A DNA stretch of 64,000 nucleotides from Stenotrophomonas raiganjensis (SeqCode) (GCF_030658505.1 NZ_JAUTXR010000184.1:82504-146503); one strand, 5' to 3'. Counted from the first letter of the stretch, positions 35,171 through 44,590 are shown. Notes: generated by a model not told the origin, from the sequence alone. Numbers and translations: made by a program.

Positions 35171-36535
35171 TCAAGCCACGTAGACGGTCTTGATATTCAT
35201 GAACTCATGGATGCCGTGGTCGGCCAGCTCCCGACCGAAGCCGGACTGCTTGCTGCCACCGAACGGCAGCCTCGCGTCACTCTTGACGATGGCGTTGACG
35301 AACGCGGCGCCGCATTCCATGCGCTGTGCGAAGGCCTCGCCTCGCACCGGATCACGCGTCCACACGCTGCCGCCCAGGCCGAAGCGGGTGTCGTTGGCCA
35401 CGCGCAGTGCCTCGGCCTCGTCCTTGACCCGGATCACCGCCGCCACCGGCCCGAACAGCTCCTCGTCATAGGCCGGCATGCCCGGACCGACCTGATCAAG
35501 CACGGTCGCCGGATAGCCGGCATGGGTACCGGCAATGGGCTCGCCACCGATCAGCACGCGCGCGCCCTTGGCGACGCTGGCCTGCACCTGCTTGTGCAGT
35601 TCGTCGCGCAGGTCGGCACGGGCCATTGGCGCCAGCGTGGTGCCCCGCTCATCGGGATCGCCGTACTGGCGCTCACCCGCCGCTTCCACAAAGCGACGGG
35701 TGAATTCATCGGCCACCGCATCGACCACGATGAAGCGCTTGGCCGCAATGCAGGTCTGCCCGCTGTTGTCGAAGCGTGACTTCACTGCCGCCGCCACGGT
35801 CTTGTCGAGGTCGGCATCGTCGAGCACCACGAAGGCGTCACTGCCACCCAGCTCCATCACTGACTTCTTCAACTGGCTGCCGGCGTTGGAAGCGATCGAG
35901 CGCCCTGCCCGCTCGCTGCCGGTCAGCGTCACCGCCTTCACCCGTGCGTCGCGCAGGACGTCAGCGGCCTGGTCGTTGTCGATGTGCAGCACGTCGAACA
36001 CGCCGCCCGGCAGGCCACCATCACGGCACACCGCCAGGATCAGGTCGGCACACTGCGGTACGTTGCTGGCGTGTTTCAGCAGGGCCACGTTGCCGGCCAT
36101 GAACGCCGGGGCGAGGAAGCGGAACACCTGCCAGACCGGGAAATTCCACGGCATTACCGCGAACACGCAACCGATCGGCTCGTAGCGCACGTAGCTGCGC
36201 TGGGCTTCGGTATCGATCAGCTGCGGCTTGAGGTAGTCGGCAGCATGGTCGGCGTAGTACTCGCAGGCGGCCGCGCACTTGTCGACCTCGGCCAGCGCCT
36301 CGGCCTTGAGCTTGCCCATCTCGTGGGTCATCGCCTGCTGCAGATCGTCGCGACGCGTACGCAGCTGGGCGGCGATCCGGCGCAGGATGGCACCGCGGTC
36401 CTGCAGCGAGCGATCGGCCCAGCCGGGGAAGGCATCGGCGGCAGCCTGCAGGCGCTGCTCGATGTCGGCAGCGCCCATCAGTTCATGGCGGTAGGTCACC
36501 TGTCCGGTGGCCGGGTCGACGATCTCGACGGTCAT
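35171..36535 (-). CDS. NAD(P)-dependent succinate-semialdehyde dehydrogenase (Sad/GabD-like)
   Basis: The 454-residue aldehyde dehydrogenase is closest in length and sequence style to Sad (YneI) and short GabD enzymes. These oxidise succinate semialdehyde to succinate, the last step of putrescine/GABA breakdown. It has MPWNFPVWQVFRF (cofactor region), the catalytic Glu in ELGGSD, the catalytic Cys in NSGQTCIAAKR, and the C-terminal FGGSKQSGFGRE. GGAGA lies a few bases before ATG 36535; a longer frame is not supported. It is 82 bases upstream of potI on the same strand, so it probably serves polyamine catabolism. Other aldehydes are possible. Confidence 0.85.
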   Translation of the reverse strand: MTVEIVDPATGQVTYRHELMGAADIEQRLQAAADAFPGWADRSLQDRGAILRRIAAQLRTRRDDLQQAMTHEMGKLKAEALAEVDKCAAACEYYADHAADYLKPQLIDTEAQRSYVRYEPIGCVFAVMPWNFPVWQVFRFLAPAFMAGNVALLKHASNVPQCADLILAVCRDGGLPGGVFDVLHIDNDQAADVLRDARVKAVTLTGSERAGRSIASNAGSQLKKSVMELGGSDAFVVLDDADLDKTVAAAVKSRFDNSGQTCIAAKRFIVVDAVADEFTRRFVEAAGERQYGDPDERGTTLAPMARADLRDELHKQVQASVAKGARVLIGGEPIAGTHAGYPATVLDQVGPGMPAYDEELFGPVAAVIRVKDEAEALRVANDTRFGLGGSVWTRDPVRGEAFAQRMECGAAFVNAIVKSDARLPFGGSKQSGFGRELADHGIHEFMNIKTVYVA

Positions 36536-36617
36536 GGGGGATCTCCATCTGGAAGACCCCCATTGTGCGCCGCCGGCCGTGAGCCGGATGTTGCCGGCGC
36601 TGCCGATCAACCTGTGC

Positions 36618-37460
36618 TCAGCCGTTGTCCTGGCGCGCCAGCTGCAGGTCGCGCTGGCGTCGCTTCTCGGCGCGGGCATTGATGTACCAGCCGATCACCG
36701 CGGCGATCGACACCGCCGACACCAGCAGCGTGGCCAACGCGTTGATCTTCGGGCTGATGCCCATGCGCACCGAAGCGAACACCTTCATCGGCAGCGTGGT
36801 CGAGCCCGGCGTGGCGACAAAGCTGGCCACCACCACGTCATCCAGCGACAGGGTGAACGCCAGCAGCCAGCCCGCGACCAGCGCCGGTGCGATGATCGGC
36901 AGGGTGATGCGGGTGAACACGGTCAGCCGGCTGGCCCCCAGATCCATCGCCGCTTCTTCCAGCGACAGGTCCATTTCCTGCAGGCGCGAGGACACCACCA
37001 CGGTGACGAAGCACAGGGTAAAGGTGACGTGGGCGATCCAGATGGTGGCCAGGCCGCGTGCCGGGAAGCCCGGAATCGCGCCCATCGAGGCCAGCAGCGC
37101 CATCAGCGAGAAGCCCAGGATCACATCCGGCATCACCAGCGGTGCAGTGACCAGCGCGCCGAACAGCGGCTTGCCGCGGAAGCGCTTGAAGCGGGTCATC
37201 ACCATCGCCGCCAGCGTGCCCAGCACGGTGGCGGTACAGGCAGTCCAGAACGCAACCACCAGGCTGGTCCACATCGCATCCATCAGCGCGCGGTCGGCGA
37301 ACAGGTCACTGTAGGCGCGGGTGGAGAACCCGGCCCAGACCATCGCCAGCCGCGAGCTGTTGAACGAATAGAACATCAGCAGCAGGATCGGCAGGTACAG
37401 GAAGGCGAAGCCGAGCAGCAGCACGCCCAGCCCCAGGCCCTTGGCGGAACGCGGGCTCAT
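36618..37460 (-). CDS. potI: Putrescine ABC transporter permease PotI
   Basis: The 280-residue inner membrane permease has six hydrophobic helices and the EAA loop SLEEAAMDLGASRLTVFTRITLPIIAPALVAG, which contacts the ATPase. Sequence and gene order (potG-potH-potI) identify it as the PotI-type subunit of a putrescine importer. The start at 37460 overlaps potH by four bases (ATGA). The tail is charged (NARAEKRRQRDLQL). It is the last gene of the three-gene membrane part. Spermidine transport (PotC-like) cannot be excluded from sequence alone. Confidence 0.9.
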   Translation of the reverse strand: MSPRSAKGLGLGVLLLGFAFLYLPILLLMFYSFNSSRLAMVWAGFSTRAYSDLFADRALMDAMWTSLVVAFWTACTATVLGTLAAMVMTRFKRFRGKPLFGALVTAPLVMPDVILGFSLMALLASMGAIPGFPARGLATIWIAHVTFTLCFVTVVVSSRLQEMDLSLEEAAMDLGASRLTVFTRITLPIIAPALVAGWLLAFTLSLDDVVVASFVATPGSTTLPMKVFASVRMGISPKINALATLLVSAVSIAAVIGWYINARAEKRRQRDLQLARQDNG

Positions 37461-38389
37461 GCCTGTTTCCCTTCCAGCAGGCGCTGCTGGGAACGGTTGA
37501 ACAGCAGGATCGGCACCAGCAGCAGCAGGATCATTGCCACCGCCATCGCCGAGGCGCCCGGCCAGTTGCGGTTGTTGAAGAACTCGTTCCACAGCTGGCG
37601 ACCGACCATCAGCGTCTCCGAGCCACCCAGCATTTCCGGGATCACGAATTCACCCACCGCCGGGATCATCACCAGCATGCAGCCGGCGATGATGCCCGCC
37701 TTCGACAGCGGCAAGGTGATGCGCAGGAACGCCTGCCACGGCTTGGCGCCGAGGTCGTAGGCCGCTTCCAGCAGGCGGTGGTCATGCTTGACCAGGTTGG
37801 CGTACAGCGGAAGCACCATGAACGGCAGGTAGCAGTAGACGATGCCGATGTAGGCGGCGGTCGGGGTGTCGATCAGCTGCAGCTTGGGCAGGCCCATGCT
37901 GGTCATCAGCGACTGCAGGCCGGTGAACTGCAGGAACTGGTCAAGCAGGCCGTTGCGGTCCAGGATCGCCTTCCACGCATACACGCGGATCAGGAACGAG
38001 GTCCACGACGGCAGCACCACCAGCATCATCGCCACGTTGCGTGCGGCCGGCGACAGGCGGGCGATGGCGTAGGCCATCGGGTAGCCGATCAGCAGGGTCA
38101 GGAAGGTGGAGATCGCCGCGATCTTGATCGAGCTCAGGAATGCCTGCGCATAGATCGAATCGCGGAACAGCGCCAGGTAATTCTCCAGGTTCAGCTTCAG
38201 CGAGAACCCGCCGTCCACGTACTGCAGCAGCCAGGTATACGGCGGCGAGCCGACCCGGCTGAGCGAGAAACTGATCATCAGCACGATCAGGAACGGCACT
38301 GCGAAGAACAGCAGCAGCCACAGGTACGGAATGCCGATCACCGTGGCACGCAGCCCCGGCAGCCAGCGCTTCAGGCCGGCGACGCTCAT
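37457..38389 (-). CDS. potH: Putrescine ABC transporter permease PotH
   Basis: The 310-residue permease has six helices, a longer first periplasmic loop (SRVGSPPYTWLLQYVDGGFSLKLNLENY) typical of PotH/PotB, and the EAA loop LLEAAYDLGAKPWQAFLRITLPLSKAGIIAG. It pairs with PotI to form the channel. The ATG at 38389 overlaps the potG stop by four bases, and its own stop overlaps potI in the same way, so the three genes are tightly coupled. A tryptophan-rich start (KRWLPGLRATVIGIPYLWLLLFF) matches the family. Confidence 0.9.
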   Translation of the reverse strand: MSVAGLKRWLPGLRATVIGIPYLWLLLFFAVPFLIVLMISFSLSRVGSPPYTWLLQYVDGGFSLKLNLENYLALFRDSIYAQAFLSSIKIAAISTFLTLLIGYPMAYAIARLSPAARNVAMMLVVLPSWTSFLIRVYAWKAILDRNGLLDQFLQFTGLQSLMTSMGLPKLQLIDTPTAAYIGIVYCYLPFMVLPLYANLVKHDHRLLEAAYDLGAKPWQAFLRITLPLSKAGIIAGCMLVMIPAVGEFVIPEMLGGSETLMVGRQLWNEFFNNRNWPGASAMAVAMILLLLVPILLFNRSQQRLLEGKQA

Positions 38390-39522
38390 GAGGTGAGCAC
38401 CACGCCGTCGTTGTCGCGCCAGTGCACCCACACGCTGTCGCCCCAGGTCAGGCCATCACTGGCCCAGCGCTGCGAGTTGGCGAAGTTGGCCAGCACCTTG
38501 GCGCCGCTGGGCAGGCGCACGTGGTAGACCGAGTGGCTGCCGAAGTAGGCGATGTCCTCGATCACACCCTGCGCCTTGTTGGTGTGCCCTTCCGGCTCGT
38601 CCTTGCCGATCATCACCTTCTCCGGGCGCAGCGCGAACGCGACCGGCTGCCCTTCATAGCCGGTGATGCCGTGGGCGATGTAGATCGGCGCCGGGAACAG
38701 CGGCGAGCGCACGGTCACGTACTCGGGCAGGTCTTCGTCGATCACCCCGTCGAACAGGTTGACCGAACCGATGAACTCGGCGACGAAGCGGTTGGCCGGC
38801 TGCTCGTAGACCTCGTCCGGCTTGCCGACCTGCTGGATCCAGCCGGCATCCATCACCGCGATGCGGGTGGCCATGGTCATCGCTTCTTCCTGGTCGTGGG
38901 TGACCATCACGCAGGTCACGCCCGACGATTCGATGATGCTGACCAGTTCCAGCTGCATCTGCGAGCGCAGCTTCTTGTCCAGCGCGCCCATCGGCTCGTC
39001 CAGCAGCAGCAGCTTCGGCCCCTTGGCCAGCGACCGCGCCAGCGCCACGCGCTGCTGCTGGCCGCCGGACAGCTGGTGTGGCTTGCGCTTGCCCAGGTGG
39101 CCCATCTGCACCAGGTCGAGCATCTCGCCGACGCGCTTGCTGATCGCGTCCTTGCCCAGGCCATCCTGCTTCAGGCCGAAGGCAATGTTCTGCTCGACCG
39201 TCATGTGCGGGAACAGCGCATAGGACTGGAACATCATGTTGACCGGCCGCTGGTACGGCGGCAGCGCGTCCAGGCGCTGGCCATCGAGGGTGATGCTGCC
39301 CTTGGTGGGCGTCTCGAAGCCGCCCAGGCAGCGCAGCAGGGTCGATTTGCCACTGCCGGAGCCACCGAGCAGGGCAAAGATCTCGCCCTTGCGCACGTCC
39401 AGGTTGACGTCGTCGACGGCGACGAAACCGTCGAATTCCTTGCGCAGGTCACGAATGGAGAGATAGCCGGGCGCACCGGTCGTGTCGACGACGGTGGCTA
39501 CCGGCTGGGCTTCAACGGGCAT
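38386..39522 (-). CDS. potG: Putrescine ABC transporter ATP-binding protein PotG
   Basis: The 378-residue ATPase has Walker A GGSGSGKST, Q-loop MMFQSYALFPHM, signature LSGGQQQRVALARSLAKGPKLLLLDEPMGALD and H-loop VTHDQEEAM. A C-terminal TOBE-type regulatory domain (FALRPEKVMIG; AYFGSHSVYHVRLPSG) follows. It energises polyamine uptake with PotH and PotI. GGAG lies five bases before ATG 39522. The periplasmic binding protein gene potF is not adjacent: a monooxygenase gene on the opposite strand separates them by about 1.7 kb. Confidence 0.92.
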   Translation of the reverse strand: MPVEAQPVATVVDTTGAPGYLSIRDLRKEFDGFVAVDDVNLDVRKGEIFALLGGSGSGKSTLLRCLGGFETPTKGSITLDGQRLDALPPYQRPVNMMFQSYALFPHMTVEQNIAFGLKQDGLGKDAISKRVGEMLDLVQMGHLGKRKPHQLSGGQQQRVALARSLAKGPKLLLLDEPMGALDKKLRSQMQLELVSIIESSGVTCVMVTHDQEEAMTMATRIAVMDAGWIQQVGKPDEVYEQPANRFVAEFIGSVNLFDGVIDEDLPEYVTVRSPLFPAPIYIAHGITGYEGQPVAFALRPEKVMIGKDEPEGHTNKAQGVIEDIAYFGSHSVYHVRLPSGAKVLANFANSQRWASDGLTWGDSVWVHWRDNDGVVLTS

Positions 39523-39689
39523 GGGGGCTCCGGGAGCGGGCGGTGGACAGCGGCCGCCATTCTAACGGCCGGGGGGCCCAGGGGATATGACGGCGGCAGG
39601 CGGAAGCGGCCGCTGGCCGGCTCCGGGGGCCCCAGGAGTGTCGGTTTTCCCCCGCCATGGTGGCCTGCCCGCGCAAAGGCCCGGGCTCC

Positions 39690-39715
39690 CCGGGACGACC
39701 CTGCGGTCGTCCCGG
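39690..39715. repeat. Strong perfect hairpin between divergent potG and the monooxygenase gene
   Basis: CCGGGACGACC pairs with GGTCGTCCCGG around CTGC, an 11-base perfect stem. It sits in the 273-base gap 39523-39795, which otherwise shows only GC-rich sequence and no gene. With no T-run on either side it is a candidate operator or mRNA structure for the monooxygenase transcript. Confidence 0.5.
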
Positions 39716-39795
39716 CCAGACACCACAGGCGACGCCTCGATCTGCAACGTTTTTCAGAACCGGATCTGTTGAAGGCCCGGGGCATTCCCCGCGCA

Positions 39796-41196
39796 ATGGC
39801 CCTGATCAAGGCCTTGCATGGACCCACCCTGGTGACTTCCCCGGACAGCCCCTCCCCTTTCCCGCCCCGCCTGCCGGGCTCCCTGCCTGCAAGGCTGCCG
39901 CTGGTCATCATCGGCGCCGGCCAGGCCGGGTTGTCGCTCAGCGCGCTCCTGCAGGAGACCGGCGTCGAGCATCGCGTGCTGGAGGCCGAAACCGTGGGCG
40001 CCAGCTGGCAGCGGCGCTGGGAGTCGTTCCAGACCAACACCGCCAACGCGACGATGGCCCTGCATGGTCATGCCTATGCCGGCGATGACCCGGATGGTTT
40101 CATGGGCGCCCCGGAGGTAATCCGGCACCTCCGCGACTATGCCCACGAGCGTTCCCTGCCGATCAACGAGGGATGCGGGGTGCATCGGGTTGGGCCTGGG
40201 CCCGGCGGCTACGCCATCCACAGCAGCCAGGGGCTGATCCATGCCCGCGCAGTGGTGGTCGCCACCGGTGAATACCGCCGCGCACGGATGCCCCGGGTCC
40301 CGTTCGCGCCCGCGCCAGGCCTGACCGTGCTGCACTCGGGCGACTACCGCAGTGCCCGTCAGCTGCCCGATGGCGCCGTGCTGGTCATCGGGGGTGGGCA
40401 GTCCGGCGCGCAGATCGCCCAGGACCTGCGCGACAGCGGTCGCAGCGTGCACTGGTCACTGGCCCAGCGGCATTCGCATACCCGCCGGCTGCGCGGCAAG
40501 GACTCGATGACCTGGTGGGACATGGCCGGGCGCATCCACCAGCATGTGAGTGAAGCGGCGGGCGTACTTGCCGGGGAACCGGATGCACTGCGCAAGGCCC
40601 GCACCGCGGAGTTCCCGCTTATTTCCGGCAAGGGAAACGGTGGGCTGGGCAGCTCGATCAGCCTGCTGGCGATGCACCGCGCGGGCATCAGGCTGCTGGG
40701 CCGGTTGCAGGGCTTCGATGGAAACGTCGCCCGCTTCGCCGATGTGCGCCCGCAGCTGCGGACCGCGATCGAGGCGACGCGGGCCGAATACGCCTATCTC
40801 GATTCGCTGGCCAGCGCGTACTACGCCACGCGTCCCGAGCCACGCACCGACGATGCCCGCTACATTCCGGAGGAGGTCTATCTGCACTGGGAGCCGGACG
40901 CCGCCCCGCGTGAACTGGATCTGCAGGCGGAAGGCATCCGCTCGGTGGTGCTGGCCACCGGCTTCGTCGCCGAATGGCCCTGGCTCGACGTACCGGGCGC
41001 GCTGGATGCACATGGCTACCCGCTCGGCGACTTCGGTGTTTCCCCGCAACCGGGGCTGTTCTTCATCGGCATGCACAACCTGCAGCGGATGAGTTCATCG
41101 TTCCTGTGCAACGGCGGTCGCGATGCACGCGACCTGCTGCCTGCCATCCTGCGGCACCTGGGCCGAAGCGGGAGTACCGGCATCGACCCAGGGTAA
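39796..41196 (+). CDS. FAD-dependent NAD(P)-binding monooxygenase/oxidoreductase
   Basis: The 466-residue flavoprotein has an N-terminal FAD site (LVIIGAGQAGLSLSALL, near residue 36) followed by VGASWQRRWESFQTNT. A second nucleotide-binding motif, VLVIGGGQSGAQIAQDL, lies near residue 195, and a late ATGF motif (VVLATGFVAEWPWL) completes the pattern. This is the layout of flavin monooxygenases related to TrkA/CzcO-type or Baeyer-Villiger enzymes, though the full FxGxxxHxxxW fingerprint is incomplete (LHSGDYRSA). It may act on an amine or polyamine derivative, given its place between potG and potF, but that is guesswork. ATG 39796 has no strong ribosome site. Confidence 0.78.
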   Translation: MALIKALHGPTLVTSPDSPSPFPPRLPGSLPARLPLVIIGAGQAGLSLSALLQETGVEHRVLEAETVGASWQRRWESFQTNTANATMALHGHAYAGDDPDGFMGAPEVIRHLRDYAHERSLPINEGCGVHRVGPGPGGYAIHSSQGLIHARAVVVATGEYRRARMPRVPFAPAPGLTVLHSGDYRSARQLPDGAVLVIGGGQSGAQIAQDLRDSGRSVHWSLAQRHSHTRRLRGKDSMTWWDMAGRIHQHVSEAAGVLAGEPDALRKARTAEFPLISGKGNGGLGSSISLLAMHRAGIRLLGRLQGFDGNVARFADVRPQLRTAIEATRAEYAYLDSLASAYYATRPEPRTDDARYIPEEVYLHWEPDAAPRELDLQAEGIRSVVLATGFVAEWPWLDVPGALDAHGYPLGDFGVSPQPGLFFIGMHNLQRMSSSFLCNGGRDARDLLPAILRHLGRSGSTGIDPG

Positions 41197-41201
41197 GGCA
41201 G

Positions 41202-41222
41202 CCGCCGGGCATGACCCGGCGG
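41202..41222. terminator. Hairpin between convergent monooxygenase and potF
   Basis: CCGCCGGG and CCCGGCGG (eight-base perfect arms) around CATGA lie six bases after the monooxygenase stop and 12 before the potF stop. It probably works as a bidirectional 3' structure; no T-run is present. Confidence 0.55.
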
Positions 41223-41234
41223 CACCAGGCCGGC

Positions 41235-42344
41235 TCAACGGCCGGTCTTCACCTCGGTCCACAGCCGGGTGTAGAGCTTGTCGGTTTCCGGCGTGTTGAT
41301 CGAGTACGTGAACATCTTCGCGGCCACGTCGGCCGGCGGGTAGATGGTCGGGTCGGTACGGATCGCCTCATCCACCAGTGGGGTCGCGGTCGGCACCGGG
41401 TTGGCGTAGTGGATGAAGTTGGTGTTGGCCGCGGCGACCTTCGGTTGCAGCAGGTAGTTGATGAACGCGTAGGCCGCTTCCGGGTGCTTGGCGTCCTTCG
41501 GGATCGCCAGCATGTCGAACCACTGCGGTGCGCCTTCCTTCGGGATCGAATAGGCCACGTGCACGCCATTGCTGGCTTCCTCGGCACGGTCGCGGGCCTG
41601 GATGATGTCACCCGACCAGCCGACCACCAGGCAGGTACCGCCGTTGGCCAGCGAGCCCACGTACTGCGAAGAGTGGAAGTTCTGCACGTACGGGCGGATC
41701 GACTTCAGCAGGTCGGCCGCCTTCTGCAGCTCGGCCGGATCGCCGCTGTGCGGGTCCAGGCCCAGGTAGTGCAGTGCGATCGGGATCATGTCCGCCGGCG
41801 TGTCCAGGATGGTCACGCCGCAGTCCTTCATCTTGCTGATGTTCTCCGGCTTGAACACCAGGTCCCAGCTGTTGGCGATGTCGGTGCTGCCGCCGAAGCG
41901 CTGCTTCAGCATCTCCACGTTGTAGCCGATGCCGGTGGTGCCGATCATGTACGGCACGCCGTACTGGTTGCCCGGGTCCTGGGTGGCGATGCGCTTCATC
42001 ACCGCCGGATCGAGGTTGGCCAGGTTCGGGATCTTGCTCTTGTCCAGCGGCAGGAACACGCCCGCCTGGATCTGGCGGCCGAAGAAGTTCAGGGTCGGCA
42101 CCACCACGTCGTAGCCGCTGTTGCCGGCCAGCAGCTTGGTCTCGACCATCTCATCGCTGTCGAACACATCGTAGGTCACCTTGATGCCGCTCTCCTTCTC
42201 GAAGGTCGGGATGGTGTCCTCGGCGATGTAATCGCTGTAGTTGTAGACGTTCAGGACCTGGCTGTCCTGCGCGCCGCCGTTGCCGCCGCTGCAGGCGGCG
42301 AGCATGGCGGAGGCCAGGCCGAGCGTGAGGATACGCAGCTTCAT
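41235..42344 (-). CDS. potF: Putrescine-binding periplasmic lipoprotein PotF
   Basis: The 369-residue solute-binding protein for putrescine begins with a signal ending in AMLAACSG, where Cys18 could be lipidated. It then follows the PotF pattern: LNVYNYSDYIAEDTIPTFEKESGIKVTYDVFDSDEMVETKLLAG and YDVVVPT near the N-terminus, then MIGTTGIGYN, the TWS-like VGWSGDIIQARDRA block, and PKEGAPQWFDMLAIPKDA near the C-terminus. GGAG six bases before ATG 42344 supports the start. It is encoded 90 bases downstream of puuA on the same strand, which links uptake with the gamma-glutamylation pathway. Confidence 0.92.
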   Translation of the reverse strand: MKLRILTLGLASAMLAACSGGNGGAQDSQVLNVYNYSDYIAEDTIPTFEKESGIKVTYDVFDSDEMVETKLLAGNSGYDVVVPTLNFFGRQIQAGVFLPLDKSKIPNLANLDPAVMKRIATQDPGNQYGVPYMIGTTGIGYNVEMLKQRFGGSTDIANSWDLVFKPENISKMKDCGVTILDTPADMIPIALHYLGLDPHSGDPAELQKAADLLKSIRPYVQNFHSSQYVGSLANGGTCLVVGWSGDIIQARDRAEEASNGVHVAYSIPKEGAPQWFDMLAIPKDAKHPEAAYAFINYLLQPKVAAANTNFIHYANPVPTATPLVDEAIRTDPTIYPPADVAAKMFTYSINTPETDKLYTRLWTEVKTGR

Positions 42345-42434
42345 CGGGTGCTCCAGAATGCGGAAAGGGGGCCAGCGGGGCCGGCAACGGCTGCCAGCCT
42401 ACCCCCCGGCGGCGGATTTTTCTATTCCAGATGC

Positions 42435-43832
42435 TCAGACGTTCAGCAGCAGGAACTCACGCTCCCACGAACTGATGACACGGAAAAAGGTCTCGTATTC
42501 CTTGCGCTTCACCGAGATGTAGGCCCGGCAGAAGCGCTCGCCCAGCAGGGCCTGCAGTTCGCTGCACTGCTCCAGCCCATCCAGCGCCTCGCCCAGCGAG
42601 CGCGGCAGGTTGTAGCCCAGCTCCTTGGCACTGCCGGTGACCGGCGCGTCCGGTGCCAGCCGCTCACGGATGCCGAGCAGCCCGCAGGCCAGGGTCGCGG
42701 CCATCGCCAGGTACGGGTTGGCGTCGGAACCGGCGAAACGGCTCTCCACGCGCATGTTTTCCGGCGTGTCCAGCGGCACGCGCAGGCCACAGGTGCGGTT
42801 GTCGAAACCCCAGTGCACGTTGCTCGGCGACACTTCGCCGAACACCAGCCGGCGGTAGGAATTCACGTTCGGTGCGAAGAACGCCATCGCCTGCGGCGCG
42901 TACTTCTGCAGGCCACCCAGATAGTGGCCGAACACCGGGCTGAACTCGCCTTCGGCATCGGTATCGCCGGCGAACACATTGCTGCCATCGCTCACCCGCA
43001 CCAGGCTCTGGTGGATGTGCATGGCACTGCCCGGCTCGTTCTCCATCGGCTTGGCCAGGAACGTGGCGTACACCCCGTGGCGCATCGCCGCCTCGCGCAT
43101 GGTGCGCTTGAACAGGAACACCTGGTCGGCCAGGTCCATCGCATCGGCATGGGTGAAATTGACCTCCAGCTGCGCCGCGCCGGACTCGTGGATCAACGTG
43201 TCCACGTCCAGCTTCATCGCATCGGCGTAGTCGTACATCAGGTCGAGGATCGGGTCGAACTCGTTGACTGCGTCGATCGAGTACGACTGCCGCGCGGTCT
43301 CCGGGCGCCCGGATCGGCCGGCCGGCGGCAGCAGCGGGAAATCCGGGTCGGTGTTCTTCTGCACCAGGAAGAACTCCAGCTCCGGCGCCACCACAGGGCG
43401 CAGGCCCAGTTCGGCGTAGGCCGCCAGCACGCGGCGCAGTACATTGCGCGGCGCCAGTTCATGGGGCTCGCCGTTCTTGGTGTAGCAGTCGTGGATGACC
43501 TGCGCGGTGGCATCGGCCGCCCACGGCACCATCCGGACCGTGTCCGGATCGGGGCGCAGCATCATGTCCGAGTCCGACGGCGAGGTCAGCTCGTAATAGT
43601 CGTCGGGAAACTCGCCGGTAACGGTGGTGGCGAAGATGCCTTCAGGCAGGCGCGTGCCATAGTCGTGCGAGAACTTGTCCGCCGGAATGATCTTGCCGCG
43701 CGCGTTGCCGGTGATGTCCGGTACCAGGCATTCAACCTCGGTGATACGCCGCTCCTTCAGCCAGCGCAGCAGGCTGCTTTCCTGCGGTGCGGGGGGCGTG
43801 GCCGTCTTGCGCGGGCGCGTTCGGGAACTCAT
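42435..43832 (-). CDS. puuA: Gamma-glutamylputrescine synthetase (glutamine synthetase family)
   Basis: The 465-residue enzyme belongs to the glutamine synthetase superfamily. It has the metal and glutamate sites PELEFFLV, GAAQLEVNFTHADAM, GSAMHIHQSL, NSYRRLV and NRTCGLRVP, and an Arg/Glu finish at ESRFAGSDANPYLAMAA. The GS adenylylation Tyr loop is absent. Together with puuD, puuB, puuC and pot genes nearby, this points to gamma-glutamylation of putrescine with ATP. ATG 43832 overlaps the puuD stop by four bases. Other gamma-glutamylpolyamine synthetases (for spermidine) are closely related, so the exact polyamine is inferred. Confidence 0.88.
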   Translation of the reverse strand: MSSRTRPRKTATPPAPQESSLLRWLKERRITEVECLVPDITGNARGKIIPADKFSHDYGTRLPEGIFATTVTGEFPDDYYELTSPSDSDMMLRPDPDTVRMVPWAADATAQVIHDCYTKNGEPHELAPRNVLRRVLAAYAELGLRPVVAPELEFFLVQKNTDPDFPLLPPAGRSGRPETARQSYSIDAVNEFDPILDLMYDYADAMKLDVDTLIHESGAAQLEVNFTHADAMDLADQVFLFKRTMREAAMRHGVYATFLAKPMENEPGSAMHIHQSLVRVSDGSNVFAGDTDAEGEFSPVFGHYLGGLQKYAPQAMAFFAPNVNSYRRLVFGEVSPSNVHWGFDNRTCGLRVPLDTPENMRVESRFAGSDANPYLAMAATLACGLLGIRERLAPDAPVTGSAKELGYNLPRSLGEALDGLEQCSELQALLGERFCRAYISVKRKEYETFFRVISSWEREFLLLNV

Positions 43833-44590
43833 CGGGAATCCAGTCGGTTCTGTTGGTGCTGCCGGCAAGCTTGGCCGAACGCACGGAAAATAGCGTGATA
43901 GAACGGCGCCTGCATGACACGCCATTCCGGGTGCCACTGTACGCCGAGCACGAAACGATGGTGCAGGCTGCGTGCCGCTTCGACCAGGCCGTCATCCGCC
44001 ACAGCCTCCACCTGCAACCCCTGCGCGAGGCGGTCGATGCCCTGCCCGTGCACTGAATTGACCTGCACACGGGCGTCGCCGTGCCACTGCGCAAGCCAAC
44101 CACCGGCGTCCAGGCTCACCGCATGCGCCAGCCCATACTGCACCTCCACCGGTGCCTGCGGGTCTTCACGATGGTCGGCCAGGCCGGCCACCGCATGCAC
44201 CTGCGGGTACAGGCTGCCGCCCAGCGCGACGTTCAATTCCTGGAAGCCACGGCAGATCGCCAGCACCGGCAGGTCCAGCGCCAGCGCCTCGCGCAGCAGC
44301 GCGAAAGCACTGGCATCCCGGGCCGGATCGTGCAGATTGCCTGGCCAGCTGCGGCCGCCCTCGTAGTGCTGTGGCTCGATATTGCTGACCGCGCCGGTCA
44401 ACAGCAGGCCATCCAGCCCCTGCAGCCAATCGCTCGCAGGCAGAGGCGGCTGCAGGCTCGGCAACACCACCGGGGTCACCTCGGCCGCCTCGGCCAGCGC
44501 GCGCACGTACTTCTCACCGGCCACCGCAAAGCGGTGATGGCCGAGCACGGTGCTGTCGGTGGGCAGGCCCACCCAAGGCAGGCGGCGCAT
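43829..44590 (-). CDS. puuD: Gamma-glutamyl-GABA hydrolase (class I glutamine amidotransferase-like)
   Basis: The 253-residue peptidase-C26-type hydrolase has its nucleophile in AICRGFQELNVALGGSLYPQVH (Cys near residue 114) and the partner His/Glu in GVQWHPEW. DGLLLTGAVSNIEPQHYEG near residue 60 is typical of PuuD. It releases glutamate from gamma-glutamyl-GABA to give GABA. The gene begins the puuD-puuA-potF unit: AAGGAG lies seven bases before ATG 44590, and it is divergent from puuB. The assignment agrees with sequence and context. Confidence 0.9.
   Translation of the reverse strand: MRRLPWVGLPTDSTVLGHHRFAVAGEKYVRALAEAAEVTPVVLPSLQPPLPASDWLQGLDGLLLTGAVSNIEPQHYEGGRSWPGNLHDPARDASAFALLREALALDLPVLAICRGFQELNVALGGSLYPQVHAVAGLADHREDPQAPVEVQYGLAHAVSLDAGGWLAQWHGDARVQVNSVHGQGIDRLAQGLQVEAVADDGLVEAARSLHHRFVLGVQWHPEWRVMQAPFYHAIFRAFGQACRQHQQNRLDSR

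Noticed and set aside
38422..39795. N-terminal extension of the monooxygenase frame by about 458 codons
   Set aside because: The extension is antisense to potG and lacks any domain. The FAD motif lies 36 residues after ATG 39796, which is normal spacing.
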